From Candidatus Amoebophilus asiaticus 5a2 (lineage in GTDB: Bacteria > Bacteroidota > Bacteroidia > Cytophagales > Amoebophilaceae), in NCBI RefSeq assembly GCF_000020565.1, contig NC_010830.1, positions 1,220,001 through 1,284,000 of the forward strand: a DNA stretch of 64,000 nucleotides, read 5' to 3'. The notes beneath the pieces are model-generated. The model had not been told where the DNA came from and searched no databases. It worked only from the letters and a program-made list of their open reading frames with translations. Numbering within the stretch: the first letter of the stretch is position 1; each line of letters begins with the position of its first letter. Made by a program: the position numbers and the translations under genes. Of this stretch, positions 47,358-56,226 are shown piece after piece.

Positions 47358-48917
47358 TTAAGCAAATTTATATTCTTGGCTTTGTGTATCAAAATCATAT
47401 ATTTCTTTTCCTTCAGCACCTTTGTTTATAAAATGTTTGTCTGACATTCTGTTCACTACCTCTAAAAGTTCCTGAGATGTTTCGGTATTTATATTGAAGC
47501 CTGCTAGTGACATCCATGCTCCTATACTATTCCACAGAGCTCCATTATGTTGATTATAAGCTTCCTGAGGTAAACCTTTTAATATCATATATATAAAGCA
47601 GCATGCACAAGGACGCCTGGTACCACCAATATAATCAATACAATCAATGCCTTTTTTAGCTATTATCTTTGTTTCCGCATGTTGTTCATTTGACCCAGAA
47701 ATTTGTTCTATTGTAAATGCTCCAAAAACTCCATTTCTTTCTTGGCGGAGTTGTTCCATATGCCTCCAAATCCTGTCTATTTTGTGAAGTCTGTCTGTTA
47801 CTGTTGTTGTTTGCTTTTTTGTTTTTAATTCTTGGTATAATTCCCTTTTCAATTCTTGTAACTTGTTTTGATCACCAGAAGGACCGAGTTCAAGTATTTG
47901 TTTTTCAATTTCACTAAAAATTTTATTTTTAACTACTTGATCTAAAGTAGGTACATTTAAATTGCTAAGTTGCTTATTATTTCCTGGTAATAGGCTTTTT
48001 AGTAGTTCCGTTAACTTTTTCTCGTTTTTATTGCTAGCTACATATATTTTTTCATTCGTGTAGTCAATTGCAGCTTGGACTTCTACCATGCCTGTAGGAT
48101 TATATGCTAATAGAGTGGTTGCAAGATGCCGTACTAATAGGCGTTCTTTTGGCATGTTTATATTTACAGATACACGTTCCTTCTCTTTAGGAGCATATAT
48201 GCCAGCTTGGTGAGATTTCTTCTGAAATATAACTTTAATTGAGTCCCCATTTTCACTGATTTCTGTAAGTACTTCCGTCATTTTTGTAGCAACCTTCCTT
48301 CTTTCTTTAACAAGCATCTTATCTTTTTCCGTCCACTGTGTGCTAGAAGAGTCAACTTGATCGTTTTGGTCTTCTTTATCCTCATAACTTTGAATATTCA
48401 CTAGATCGTCAATAATACTATAATGACCTTCATTATCATACTTATCTTCATCATCCTCCGTATTATCCTCTGCATACGAAGCTATACTAGCCATAGTTGG
48501 TATACTAGTGCTCTTGATTTCATCAGATGTGTTAAGTATCTTATTTTCATCATCCTCCATAATATCTTCTTCATCAGAAGTCATGCTAACTATTACTGGT
48601 ATACTGGTACTCTCAATTTCATCAGATGTGTTAAATATTCCATTTTCATCGTCTTCTATTTCTATGGGATCTGATATAGACAGGCCGGAGTTACTAGTAT
48701 AGCTTCTTGATGATCTTAATCGTACTTTTTTAGTGAACGATAAATCTTCTATTTCAGGAAATTTGGTGGCAGCTTGCTGTAATATCTTTTTCTTCTTAGG
48801 TTTTTCTTTTACACTTTTTTGATGCATTTTACTCTTTTTCTCTATCCGATCTGTAGCGTTTGGCTGGCCTGCACTTTTTTTCGTGGATTCATTGGTTTCT
48901 TTAGGCTGTTTTGGCAT
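47358..48917 (-). CDS. Deaminase-fold protein, HAE/PCxxC type (519 aa)
   Basis: The N-terminus is basic (KEKPKKKK at about 38-44). Two 33-residue acidic repeats (EDDEN..NTSDEI.STSIP) lie at about 88-155. The C-terminal domain carries QHAETKIIAKKG (His413, Glu415) and GGTRRPCACCF (Pro436, Cys437, Cys440), which is the full zinc and proton-shuttle signature of the cytidine-deaminase fold. The spacing and the RRPCACC context recall the OTT_1508-like deaminases described from intracellular bacteria and fungi. It should therefore be an active deaminase, of nucleic acid or free nucleotide substrates. There is no signal peptide; any export would need a specialised secretion system. The upstream box matches that of the 33098-34423 gene. 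Confidence 0.8.
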   Translation of the reverse strand: MPKQPKETNESTKKSAGQPNATDRIEKKSKMHQKSVKEKPKKKKILQQAATKFPEIEDLSFTKKVRLRSSRSYTSNSGLSISDPIEIEDDENGIFNTSDEIESTSIPVIVSMTSDEEDIMEDDENKILNTSDEIKSTSIPTMASIASYAEDNTEDDEDKYDNEGHYSIIDDLVNIQSYEDKEDQNDQVDSSSTQWTEKDKMLVKERRKVATKMTEVLTEISENGDSIKVIFQKKSHQAGIYAPKEKERVSVNINMPKERLLVRHLATTLLAYNPTGMVEVQAAIDYTNEKIYVASNKNEKKLTELLKSLLPGNNKQLSNLNVPTLDQVVKNKIFSEIEKQILELGPSGDQNKLQELKRELYQELKTKKQTTTVTDRLHKIDRIWRHMEQLRQERNGVFGAFTIEQISGSNEQHAETKIIAKKGIDCIDYIGGTRRPCACCFIYMILKGLPQEAYNQHNGALWNSIGAWMSLAGFNINTETSQELLEVVNRMSDKHFINKGAEGKEIYDFDTQSQEYKFA

Positions 48918-48954
48918 ATTTAATGAAATTTTAAGGGTAGGTTAAGCTTGATAT

Positions 48955-48977
48955 TTATATATAATATACAAATAATT
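48955..48977 (-). promoter_or_regulatory. Shared promoter-like box, copy 3
   Basis: Identical over 23 bp to 34461-34483 and placed at the same distance, 37 bp, before the start codon at 48917. The following leader also has similar words (AACCTACCCTTAAAATT here, ACCCACCGTAAAATT in copy 1). Confidence 0.65.
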
Positions 48978-49149
48978 GTGCTATTTTACAGTAGATTATT
49001 ACAATAATAGGTTGCATGTATGGCATTCCTTAATTTGATAAAAACAATCCAATGAATATTTTGCCTAAAAAGAACTAGGCTCAATTGAGTAGGTAGTAGG
49101 TACACCAAACTTATTATATCAAGATGGTATAAAAGGACTGAATAAATAA

Positions 49150-49655
49150 CCCCGCCGCAAGCAGCGGGGTATTCAAAACAACCTTAGCTGCCTACTCTCG
49201 TATAACATCTCATACGTATTACCTTGATTTTGCACATAACGCGCTATCATCTTCTCATCTCCATGCTTACCTACAGTAGTTGCAAAATATCCATCACTCC
49301 AAAACTCCCCACCCCATAATTGCTTCTTTACTTGCCGACACAGCTTGAATATTTCCCTTGCCGTAAGACTTTTGATTAGCGTTACGAGTTTGGTTATGCT
49401 ATATGTTGGAACGCTCTGTACCAGCATATGTACATGGTCTTTATCGGTTCCTATTTCTAAAAACTTAATTTGATAACGCTCTTCAATCTTAATACAAATT
49501 TCTTTCAAGGCTTCATCTACTTCCTTATCAAAAACTACACGCCTATATTTTGCTGGTAAGACCAAATGATACAACAACACTGTTACATTATGACTCTTAT
49601 GGATATATTTACTCACATATGCAATTTACGCCGCAAGCGGCGGGGAATTCAACCC
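49150..49655 (-). mobile_element. IS200/IS605-type element (tnpA only) with end hairpins
   Basis: GC-rich hairpins flank the gene: CCCCGCCGCAAGCAGCGGGG at 49150-49169 (one mismatch) and CGCCGCAAGCGGCG at 49629-49642. Each is followed on the plus strand by a TTCAA. Such subterminal hairpins are bound by the Y1 transposase. Exact ends were not fixed. No TnpB is present. Confidence 0.8.
49173..49616 (-). CDS. tnpA: IS200-type Y1 transposase TnpA (147 aa)
   Basis: The HUH motif is seen in DKDHVHMLVQ and the catalytic Tyr in MIARYVQNQG. The order and the 147-residue length are usual for IS200 TnpA, a single-strand transposase acting as a dimer. Other family blocks present are LPAKYRRVVF and LWGGEFWSDGYFATTVG. 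The gene appears intact. Confidence 0.92.
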   Translation of the reverse strand: MSKYIHKSHNVTVLLYHLVLPAKYRRVVFDKEVDEALKEICIKIEERYQIKFLEIGTDKDHVHMLVQSVPTYSITKLVTLIKSLTAREIFKLCRQVKKQLWGGEFWSDGYFATTVGKHGDEKMIARYVQNQGNTYEMLYESRQLRLF

Positions 49656-49685
49656 TAAGAGGCTGTCTAAAAAGCCAAAATGGAG

Positions 49686-50446
49686 TCATAAAAGCCGCTT
49701 AAGCATGATTCTAATCATAACAATTTTAATATGTGTTTCAGAAGACTTGGGATTATGCTCGTAATCTTTAGAGAGCCTCCTAGAAAAACTCAGCCAAGCA
49801 AATGTACGCTCGACTATCCATCGCTTTTTTAGAATATGAAACCCATTTGAGAGCCGTTGTACAACTTCTAAAGTATAACCTAGCACCCCATAAGCCCACA
49901 TTATACATCCTTTCTGGTATCCTCCATCTACCCATATGTGTTTAATAGAAGGGAATGTATTAAAAAGGCGAATAAGCAAAAGATGACATCCTCTTGAGTC
50001 TGATAAGTGAGCTGAATGTACTACCACACAAAGTATAAGCCCCAGCGTATCAACAATAATATGCTGCTTACGGCCTTTTACTTTTTTTGCTGCATCATAG
50101 CCTCTCGACCCCCTTTTTGTGCTGTTTTAACCGAGCGGCTATCCATAATGGCAGCGCTAGGTATGGCTTGTTTGCCCAACTTTTCTCGTACTTGATCTCG
50201 AAGTGTATCATGGACTAAGTCCCATTTACCATTTCTTCGCCAGCGATAATACAAGTCATAAACACTTTTTCAGGGTGGAAAATGGGCAGGTAGCATGCGC
50301 CATTGACAGCCTGTTTTTTCTAAATAGAAAATAGCATCTAATACTTCTCTTATAGTGTATTTACGGGGTCGGCAAGGACCTATGTAAGTAACTAATGGTT
50401 CTAACACTTCCCATTCCTTATCTGTTAAATCGCTAGTGTATGGCAT
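49686..50446 (-). pseudogene. IS5-family transposase, two frames with a slippery site, one nonsense codon
   Basis: The first frame starts [19 protein letters not shown] (ATG at 50446) and runs to HFPP, where TGA (50270-50272) replaces the Trp normally found there. Reading resumes in the same frame as KSVYDLYYRWRRNGKWD and reaches IMDSRSVKTAQKGG. At 50081-50087 is the heptamer A AAA AAG; a -1 shift there continues in frame 2 as KVKGRKQHIIVDTLG and on to VERTFAWLSFSRRLSKDYE. The shift is likely a normal expression mechanism of this group; the TGA is the real lesion. Confidence 0.82.
50081..50087 (-). other. A AAA AAG slippery heptamer (programmed -1 frameshift)
   Basis: In the zero frame the codons are CAA AAA AAG followed at once by a TAA stop. 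Slipping back one base gives AAA AAA GTA and rejoins the catalytic second half of the transposase. Confidence 0.7.
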
Positions 50447-50699
50447 AGCTGTTAGTTTAAAGTTCACTAACTAATTTTATAAAGTTTTGTCTGCTTTTCC
50501 TATCTAAATTACCCTTTTTAGACAGCCTCTTAGAGATTAAAGAGTTATCCACATCTGCCTATGCTCCAATTCCAAGCTTTCCAGATTTGGATAACTCTTC
50601 ATCTATAACAATAATAATTTAAAATATTTTTTAATTTACTTTTACAAGTCTAAGGGATAGTGGGAGAATGTTGATACAATCGACAAGAATGGTCCTTGC

Positions 50700-51143
50700 A
50701 TGCTGGAGAAAAGTCGATTCAACAGGAGCTTTCATGCTATAAGAGAAGAGCTGGCCGGTATATTTTTGTAAATAGGGGCCTCATGTTAAAGAAGTAGCTG
50801 CTAGTAGATAATTTATTTTGGATTCCTTTCCATACCGCTTGGTGCTAACATGCGTATTACTAATTGCAAATTAGTACAAGCAAAAGAATACAGAGGAAGG
50901 CAAGCTAATATGCGTAGATATTTTTATGGCGTCAAATTTTAATTAATCACCACATGAGAAGGCATACTCGTTGAATTGTATATTCTCACTGGTAGCCACA
51001 CAGATGTCAAAGAATTAACTCGGCTTCATTTGCTTGCACAAATGGAGTGAACTATATACGGATGTAGCCTATACCCATTATCTGATTGAGGATATGTTCC
51101 AAGAAGGGGCAGCTATCATATTAAGGAGCCAAGGGAAGAACAA
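50700..51143 (+). pseudogene. Decayed IS982-family transposase
   Basis: Pieces in several frames match the family order: LEKSRFNRSFHAIREELAG, then (after stops) ANMRITNCKLVQAKEYRGRQ and RRYFYGVKF, and YTDVAYTHYLIEDMFQEGAA with ILRSQGKNNRP. These correspond to the SRFNRRLH, RI..CK...GK.YRG, RRYFYGFK and GD.AY.DY..ED blocks of IS982. Frameshifts, internal stops and an abrupt end at a MITE-like repeat (51144) make it a relic. The rest of the region 50533-50699 shows nothing. Confidence 0.75.
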
Positions 51144-51242
51144 TAGACCCGCTGCGAAACAAAAAACCCCATTATTTTTTCGCCCTTTAGAGCATTTATT
51201 GGCTGTTTTTTGTATATCAAAAATCGTTTCGCAGCGGGTCTA
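51144..51242. repeat. 99-bp MITE-like repeat with 17-bp perfect ends
   Basis: TAGACCCGCTGCGAAAC at 51144-51160 is the exact reverse complement of 51226-51242. The inside is AT-rich and non-coding. The ACCC start recalls IS982 ends, so this may be a miniature derivative. The same end word is at 27533-27549. A 69-codon frame at 51034-51243 is only the IS982 relic running into this repeat. Confidence 0.7.
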
Positions 51243-51520
51243 ATGCAAAAAAAAGAGCCCCTTCGATAGTTTTTCTAAAAGAGCATATGATAAAGGTATA
51301 GAGACGAGCATCAGCTAAATTAAGGGTATGTTCCTGAGAAAGTTTTATGAAGTAACCTTTTCTGTTCGCTTTTCAAATGCATACAACTTATCTTAACTAG
51401 CAACTTGAGTTAATTAGTTAACTCCAAAATGGAATGGTATAAAATCTACTTGTAAAGATTAATAGCCTTATAAGCTGCGGAATAAAAATTAGTAAAACAA
51501 TTATATAGTTACATAATAGG
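51243..51520. promoter_or_regulatory. Intergenic before the DUF4385 gene
   Basis: About 280 bp, AT-rich, no gene seen. It presumably holds the promoter of the gene at 51521. Confidence 0.35.
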
Positions 51521-52000
51521 ATGGATAGCCCTAGTTATTTAAACTTTGATAATAAAAATTACGCTTGGAAGAATACCATTAATTACCGTGAAGAGCCATA
51601 TCTTTATCGAGTAGGTAAAGGAGAACAAGGTGTATTAATATGCCAACCTTATAAAAAAGAAATTGGCCCTTATTGGCGTTTTAAAACTCCTGATATAGCA
51701 AAAGAAAGTAGCGAAAAAATATACCAACTGTTTTTAACCTACTTAGAAAACAACGATTTTATAGGTGCTGATATGGCTCGTAAATACTTACAAATGGGCT
51801 ATACAAGAGCTAGGCGATATGCCAATTATAAAGGAGGGAAGAAATATGATGCCTTGCATGATTATGCACAGTTAGAAAGAGGTACGGGCGAAGAAGAAAA
51901 GGCCATAAGTGCCAGGATATTTTATGGAAGATGGAAAGAGGCAGAAGCTAATCCTAAATATGCACAGTTGAAGCAAGCATGGAAAGAGCAGTATGGTTAG
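51521..52000 (+). CDS. DUF4385 family protein (159 aa)
   Basis: The sequence carries the conserved blocks of this family: YRVGKGEQGVLICQPYKKEI, WRFKTPDIAKESSEKIY, FIGADMARKYLQMGYTRARR and YANYKGGKKYD. The length is normal and the frame is complete. The family is widespread in bacteria and has no established function. It is soluble, with no signal. The gene is convergent with the BadF-type kinase gene across a shared hairpin. Confidence 0.85.
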   Translation: MDSPSYLNFDNKNYAWKNTINYREEPYLYRVGKGEQGVLICQPYKKEIGPYWRFKTPDIAKESSEKIYQLFLTYLENNDFIGADMARKYLQMGYTRARRYANYKGGKKYDALHDYAQLERGTGEEEKAISARIFYGRWKEAEANPKYAQLKQAWKEQYG

Positions 52001-52034
52001 AAATATAGTTATCTATTAAACTTTTGAATAAATA

Positions 52035-52078
52035 AAGTAAAAGCCTAGCTTAAAAAATTACCTGTTAAGCTTTTACTT
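52035..52078. terminator. Bidirectional terminator candidate
   Basis: AAGTAAAAGC (52035-52044) pairs with GCTTTTACTT (52069-52078) between two convergent genes. An inner GCTTAA/TTAAGC pairing can extend the fold. A/T-rich arms give U-runs in both directions. Confidence 0.55.
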
Positions 52079-52088
52079 AAATTAGTAA

Positions 52089-53198
52089 TTACCAACCCCT
52101 TTTGTTTCGTCTTGCAGCTAACTTTTGCTGCACTACCACCGTAGTAGTATTAGACTTAGCTAGATTGTGTGGAACCATTTTTCCCCTTTGTGGTAAAAAT
52201 GACCAGAGTTCTTGGGTCCAAGCCTGTGCATAGGGACCTTTAAATTGGCCACCAATCAAGTAGATCGGCCAGTTGGCAGGTAAAGGCTTTAACTCTTTCT
52301 GAATCATCTCTATCCCTTGGCGAATTAAACTAGCTAACTCCTGTGCTGCCAGCTTGACAATAAGGTGTGCTACCGGGTCTTTTTTACTATAAGCGCATTC
52401 AAAAACTATTGGAGCAATCGCTGCTACCTGTTCAGAACTGATGGTGCCATCCTGCAAAAGTGGAATTAGACGATATAGTTCTTGTTTTTGAAACATTTCT
52501 TTTAAAATAGGAGTCAAAGCTGTTTTCATACCAAAACCCTTATCTTCAGCTATAGCTGCAGCTATAGCCTTTTTTCCTACAGAGAAACCACTCCCTTCAT
52601 CTCCTAAGTACCATCCAAGCCCCCCAAAGCGCAAGCAATGTCCCTGATGCTTGACAAAAGCAACAGAGCCTAATCCGGCAATCAATACAGCCCCATCTTT
52701 TTGGCTTAAAAGCTCTTTAGCTAAGTTAATATCTGTGGTTACAACAATTTTATCTGGGTTCAAACCCCATTGTTGAAATAAATCGATAAATTTTTGGCGT
52801 ATTTCTGGGAGCCCAATGCCTGCAAAACCTGCAACAACTGCAACAGAGCTTTTATTCTGTAAAGGATTGTTACCTGGAGGGAACTTAACTTGGTTTAAAA
52901 GTTTTTCTAGTCGTTTCTGTACTAAATCCCAACCCAAACTTGCAACGTTACTTCCTTCGGTATAAATTTCTTGTACTATGCCCGCGGGTCCTTGTAAAGG
53001 AATAACTGCTCCTTGGGTAGTAACAACTTGTAAAGAAGTTTTAGAACCACGTCCATCAATACATAAAATGTAGTCAGCATGAGGTACTACTATTAGGTCA
53101 TCGGCAATAACCTGTTGGCCAAGAATAGAAAAAAGGGAAACTGCTACTAGAAACATCCTGTTTACCATGTCTATTTTTATTTTGAGGTACTTAAACAT
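52089..53198 (-). CDS. BadF/BadG-type sugar kinase (N-acetylglucosamine kinase-like) with signal-like N-terminus (369 aa)
   Basis: The ASKHA ATPase fold is seen in YILCIDGRGSKTSLQV (phosphate 1 loop, with Arg for the usual second Gly) and GGLGWYLGDEGSGFSVGKKA, the typical GDEGSG block of GlcNAc-kinase-like members. GLGSVAF and LIGGQFKGPY (adenosine motif) follow. Such kinases phosphorylate amino sugars recycled from peptidoglycan or taken up from outside. Before the fold lies MVNRMFLVAVSLFSILGQQVIADD, which looks like a cleavable signal peptide; a cytosolic kinase would not need one. The first ATG (53198) adds eleven residues before it. The gene stands divergent from dacB, a peptidoglycan enzyme, which fits a cell-wall link. 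Confidence 0.82.
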   Translation of the reverse strand: MFKYLKIKIDMVNRMFLVAVSLFSILGQQVIADDLIVVPHADYILCIDGRGSKTSLQVVTTQGAVIPLQGPAGIVQEIYTEGSNVASLGWDLVQKRLEKLLNQVKFPPGNNPLQNKSSVAVVAGFAGIGLPEIRQKFIDLFQQWGLNPDKIVVTTDINLAKELLSQKDGAVLIAGLGSVAFVKHQGHCLRFGGLGWYLGDEGSGFSVGKKAIAAAIAEDKGFGMKTALTPILKEMFQKQELYRLIPLLQDGTISSEQVAAIAPIVFECAYSKKDPVAHLIVKLAAQELASLIRQGIEMIQKELKPLPANWPIYLIGGQFKGPYAQAWTQELWSFLPQRGKMVPHNLAKSNTTTVVVQQKLAARRNKRGW

Positions 53199-53658
53199 AC
53201 TCAGCTAACTTCAAAACAGCAAATAGATTATCATGAATAAATCGTGGTGCAAAGTAAAATAGTACTTAAATCAACAGAAATGTATTATTGAACTTTTTAG
53301 CCTTCAAACTAGTCGGCATACTCTAAATTAAAAGTATATGCTTGCTTAAAAGTCATATACATGCTTTGTATCAAGGTTTTGAAAAAATATAGCGTAGGTT
53401 TAAGAAAAGATAAAAATTGTTAAAGCCTTATCGTTCTATCAATCTAGATGTCTTACTGTAAAGAAAAAAGTATATAATATGACTACCAAGGAGCAAGCTT
53501 AACCTAGTTAGTTAGCTATGTGGTAATTTAAATTTTTATTTTTAGTACTGTAATTAGTGTGCAAATTTTTAATTTGCGGAGGCTATATGCAATTGTTTAT
53601 ATTGCTAATGTAGCACTCTCTTTTAATATCGAATATCGGCTAATAAGCTATCTATTAT
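53199..53658. promoter_or_regulatory. Divergent promoter region, kinase / dacB
   Basis: About 460 bp, AT-rich with short broken frames. Both flanking genes start outward from here, so promoters are expected. No specific operator was recognised. Confidence 0.4.
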
Positions 53659-55257
53659 ATGAGTTTCTCAAAAAAGATATTGTACTTAGGCATTAGTTTT
53701 TCATTAGTGTTTGTCTCTTATAGTAGCAAGGCAAACAACGAGCAGCTCAAGCTGTCATCTATTGTGGAAATACAAGGAATTACAGATGAGAGTGTATTAA
53801 AAAATGCCTCAGTAAGCCTTTATGCTGTTAATACCGCAACAAGAGAGGTTATTCATTCTATTAATCCACATATAAGTTTAGTTCCGGCGTCTTCTCTAAA
53901 GCTTTTTACTACGGCTACAGCATTGGAAATTTTAGGAGAAGATTTTAAATTTCAAACACGTTTACAGTATAATGGAGAGGTGGATAAAAGAGGGACTCTT
54001 AGAGGTAATCTATACATTCTAGGGGAAGGGGATCCTACTTTAGGTTCAAAAATGTTCAGAGAATATTATTATGATCCATACTTTATAGAAACATGGATCA
54101 ATACTATTAAAGCCAAAGGTATTAAAAGAATAAACGGGGCTGTTATAGGAGATACAAAAACTCTTGAAGATTACACAGCACCAGATACATGGGTGGTAGA
54201 AGATTTAGGTAATGAGTATGGTGCAGTTTATAGTGAGTTATCCATATTTGATAATAAATATGAAATGCTTTTTATGCCTCGTTTAATAGATGAAACTAAA
54301 TTAGATATTGTTCAAATCAGTCCACAAATTCCTGAAGAAGTTAAAATTATCAATCGATTGCAAAGGGTAGGGGATAAATACCAGTTTTGTATTTATGGTA
54401 TGCCTTATAAAAATACGAGAATAATCAAAGGTGCTATTCCACAGGACAAGTTAACACTGGTAGTTAAAGCGTCTATACCAGATCCTGCTTATTGGGCTGC
54501 CTATACTTTAAGAAATGAATTAGAAAAAAACGGTATCAAAGTTAAAAAAGGGCCTACTACCACAAGACGTAAACAAGAACTTCATTTACATAAAGGTAAT
54601 TTAGAACCAGAAATACGTCAAGTGAAACGACAGCAAGAAGGTAAATATCAAAAAAGTAAGCGAAATGTAAAAAAAGACGAGACACCAAGGGTTGATTTAT
54701 ATACTAACTATTCTCCTCCACTAAAAGATATAGTAGTCATCACAAACCGAGAAAGTAATAATTTGTATGCAGAACATATTATTAACCAAATTGGTTTACA
54801 TATAGCAGGCAAAGAAGATACAGAAAATGGAATTAAAGCAGCAATAGACTTTTGGTGTGCTGCAGGTATAGATACAACAGGTATATTCCTCCATGATGGA
54901 AGTGGCCTATCTAGATATAATAGCATTACAACTAAGCAGCTGGTTGATATTTTGTGCTATATGAAAAACAGCAAAAACTTTGATGCCTTTTATCACTCGT
55001 TACCTATAGCAGGAGAGACAGGAACCTTAAAAGAATTATTTACAAAAGCCCCTTTAAAAGGAAATCTTAAAGCTAAAACTGGTGGTATGAAAAGAGTATT
55101 GAGTTATACAGGCTACTGCACTACCATCAGTGGAACAGAAATAGCCTTTTCATTGATTGTCAATAATTATAATGGAACACCTAAGGAATTAAAACAACAA
55201 ATAGAAAAGTTGCTTACAGCACTTGTTAATGAGGCATTACCTTTGCATTATAAATGA
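53659..55257 (+). CDS. dacB: D-alanyl-D-alanine carboxypeptidase/endopeptidase (PBP4, family S13; 532 aa)
   Basis: A signal peptide (LYLGISFSLVFVSYSSKA) precedes the three penicillin-binding motifs. SxxK is in PASSLKLFTTATALE, SxN in RESNNLYAEHII and KTG in LKAKTGGMKRV. The large insert between SxxK and SxN is normal for PBP4. It trims or cleaves peptide cross-links in the periplasm. With the class A PBP at 60211 it implies that this organism still handles peptidoglycan, even if intracellular. Confidence 0.93.
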   Translation: MSFSKKILYLGISFSLVFVSYSSKANNEQLKLSSIVEIQGITDESVLKNASVSLYAVNTATREVIHSINPHISLVPASSLKLFTTATALEILGEDFKFQTRLQYNGEVDKRGTLRGNLYILGEGDPTLGSKMFREYYYDPYFIETWINTIKAKGIKRINGAVIGDTKTLEDYTAPDTWVVEDLGNEYGAVYSELSIFDNKYEMLFMPRLIDETKLDIVQISPQIPEEVKIINRLQRVGDKYQFCIYGMPYKNTRIIKGAIPQDKLTLVVKASIPDPAYWAAYTLRNELEKNGIKVKKGPTTTRRKQELHLHKGNLEPEIRQVKRQQEGKYQKSKRNVKKDETPRVDLYTNYSPPLKDIVVITNRESNNLYAEHIINQIGLHIAGKEDTENGIKAAIDFWCAAGIDTTGIFLHDGSGLSRYNSITTKQLVDILCYMKNSKNFDAFYHSLPIAGETGTLKELFTKAPLKGNLKAKTGGMKRVLSYTGYCTTISGTEIAFSLIVNNYNGTPKELKQQIEKLLTALVNEALPLHYK

Positions 55258-55317
55258 TAGCCATGTTTGCTAGGTGCACATTGGGTAACTAAAGCATAGG
55301 TTAAGTAACCAAAAAGT

Positions 55318-56049
55318 ATGCACCCATATAGTAATATGATATATATAGGCTGTTCAGGTTGGTCCTATAAAAACTGGAAGTCTGTATTTTATCCACCAAC
55401 ACTTTCTTCTAAGAATTACTTTGCATACTATGCCACTCATTTTAAAACTGTCGAGGTAAACAGCACTTTTTATCATTTTCCTACATCAAAAACAGTCCAT
55501 ACATGGGTACAACAAACTCCTTCTGACTTCAAATTTACTTTAAAAGTTAGCAGAGAAATTACTCATCTTAAGCGGATGCATCAAGTTCGAGAGCTGCTTA
55601 ACAATTTTTATGGTTTATCAGATATACTAAAAGATAAACTTGATTGTTTCCTTTTTCAATTTCCAGCAAGTTTTAGGTTTACACCAGAGTACCTGGAGCG
55701 GATTCTTGAACAGCTTGACCCTTGCTATAGAAATGTGCTTGAATTTCGAGATTCTAGTTGGTGGCATCCTGAAATAATCCGTATTCTTCAAGAACATCAT
55801 ATAATATGCTGCACAGTAAGTGGTTTTGGACTGCCGGAAGATCTTAATATAACAGATAAAGCTGCCTATATCCGATTGCATGGGTATCCAGTTTATACGG
55901 GATGTTATTCAGAACAAGAATTGGTAAATTGGGCACAAAAGATAAAAGTAGAACAGATAAAAGAGCTATGGGTATATTTCAATAATACTATGCATGGACA
56001 TGCTATTCAGAATGCTACTGAATTAAAAAAATTACTTGAACTTACCTAA
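55318..56049 (+). CDS. DUF72 family protein (YecE-like, 243 aa)
   Basis: The TIM-barrel family blocks are clear: MIYIGCSGWSYKNWKSVFYP, YYATHFKTVEVNSTFYHFP, FKFTLKVSREITHLKR, FLFQFPASFRF and VLEFRDSSWW. The C-terminus has YIRLHGYP and WVYFNNTMHGHAIQNA, as in family members. The second ATG (55336) starts right at the first beta strand and may be the true start. No biochemical function is established for the family. The gene follows dacB on the same strand after 60 bp. Confidence 0.88.
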   Translation: MHPYSNMIYIGCSGWSYKNWKSVFYPPTLSSKNYFAYYATHFKTVEVNSTFYHFPTSKTVHTWVQQTPSDFKFTLKVSREITHLKRMHQVRELLNNFYGLSDILKDKLDCFLFQFPASFRFTPEYLERILEQLDPCYRNVLEFRDSSWWHPEIIRILQEHHIICCTVSGFGLPEDLNITDKAAYIRLHGYPVYTGCYSEQELVNWAQKIKVEQIKELWVYFNNTMHGHAIQNATELKKLLELT

Positions 56050-56226
56050 ATATAAGCTATTGTAGGCTTGTATCTCACATATTTTTTTCTTAATTTAAGT
56101 ATAAATCCCTTTTACATATACAAGTTAATGAAAGCAAAAGAGTCCTGCTTTTTTTTTGCTAAACACTTGCTTGGTATTTATTTTTTTAATATCATATTAT
56201 TCTTTTAATATTTAAATAAAAAAGAT

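Larger units (their letters stand above)
49658..50530 (-). mobile_element. IS5-family (IS427-like) element, 873 bp
   Basis: AGAGGCTGTCTAAAAAG at 49658-49674 is the exact reverse complement of 50514-50530. Both sides are flanked by TA (49656-49657; 50531-50532), the expected target duplication. It landed a few bases from the end of the IS200-type element. Confidence 0.88.

Noticed and set aside
50270..50272. TGA read as Trp (alternative genetic code)
   Set aside because: All intact genes here use TGG for Trp and the TGA occurs in an IS transposase, so a nonsense mutation is simpler.
52750..52775. tRNA-like T-loop word GGTTCAAACCCC
   Set aside because: It lies inside the kinase gene and no cloverleaf can be formed around it. 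No tRNA was found in the window.
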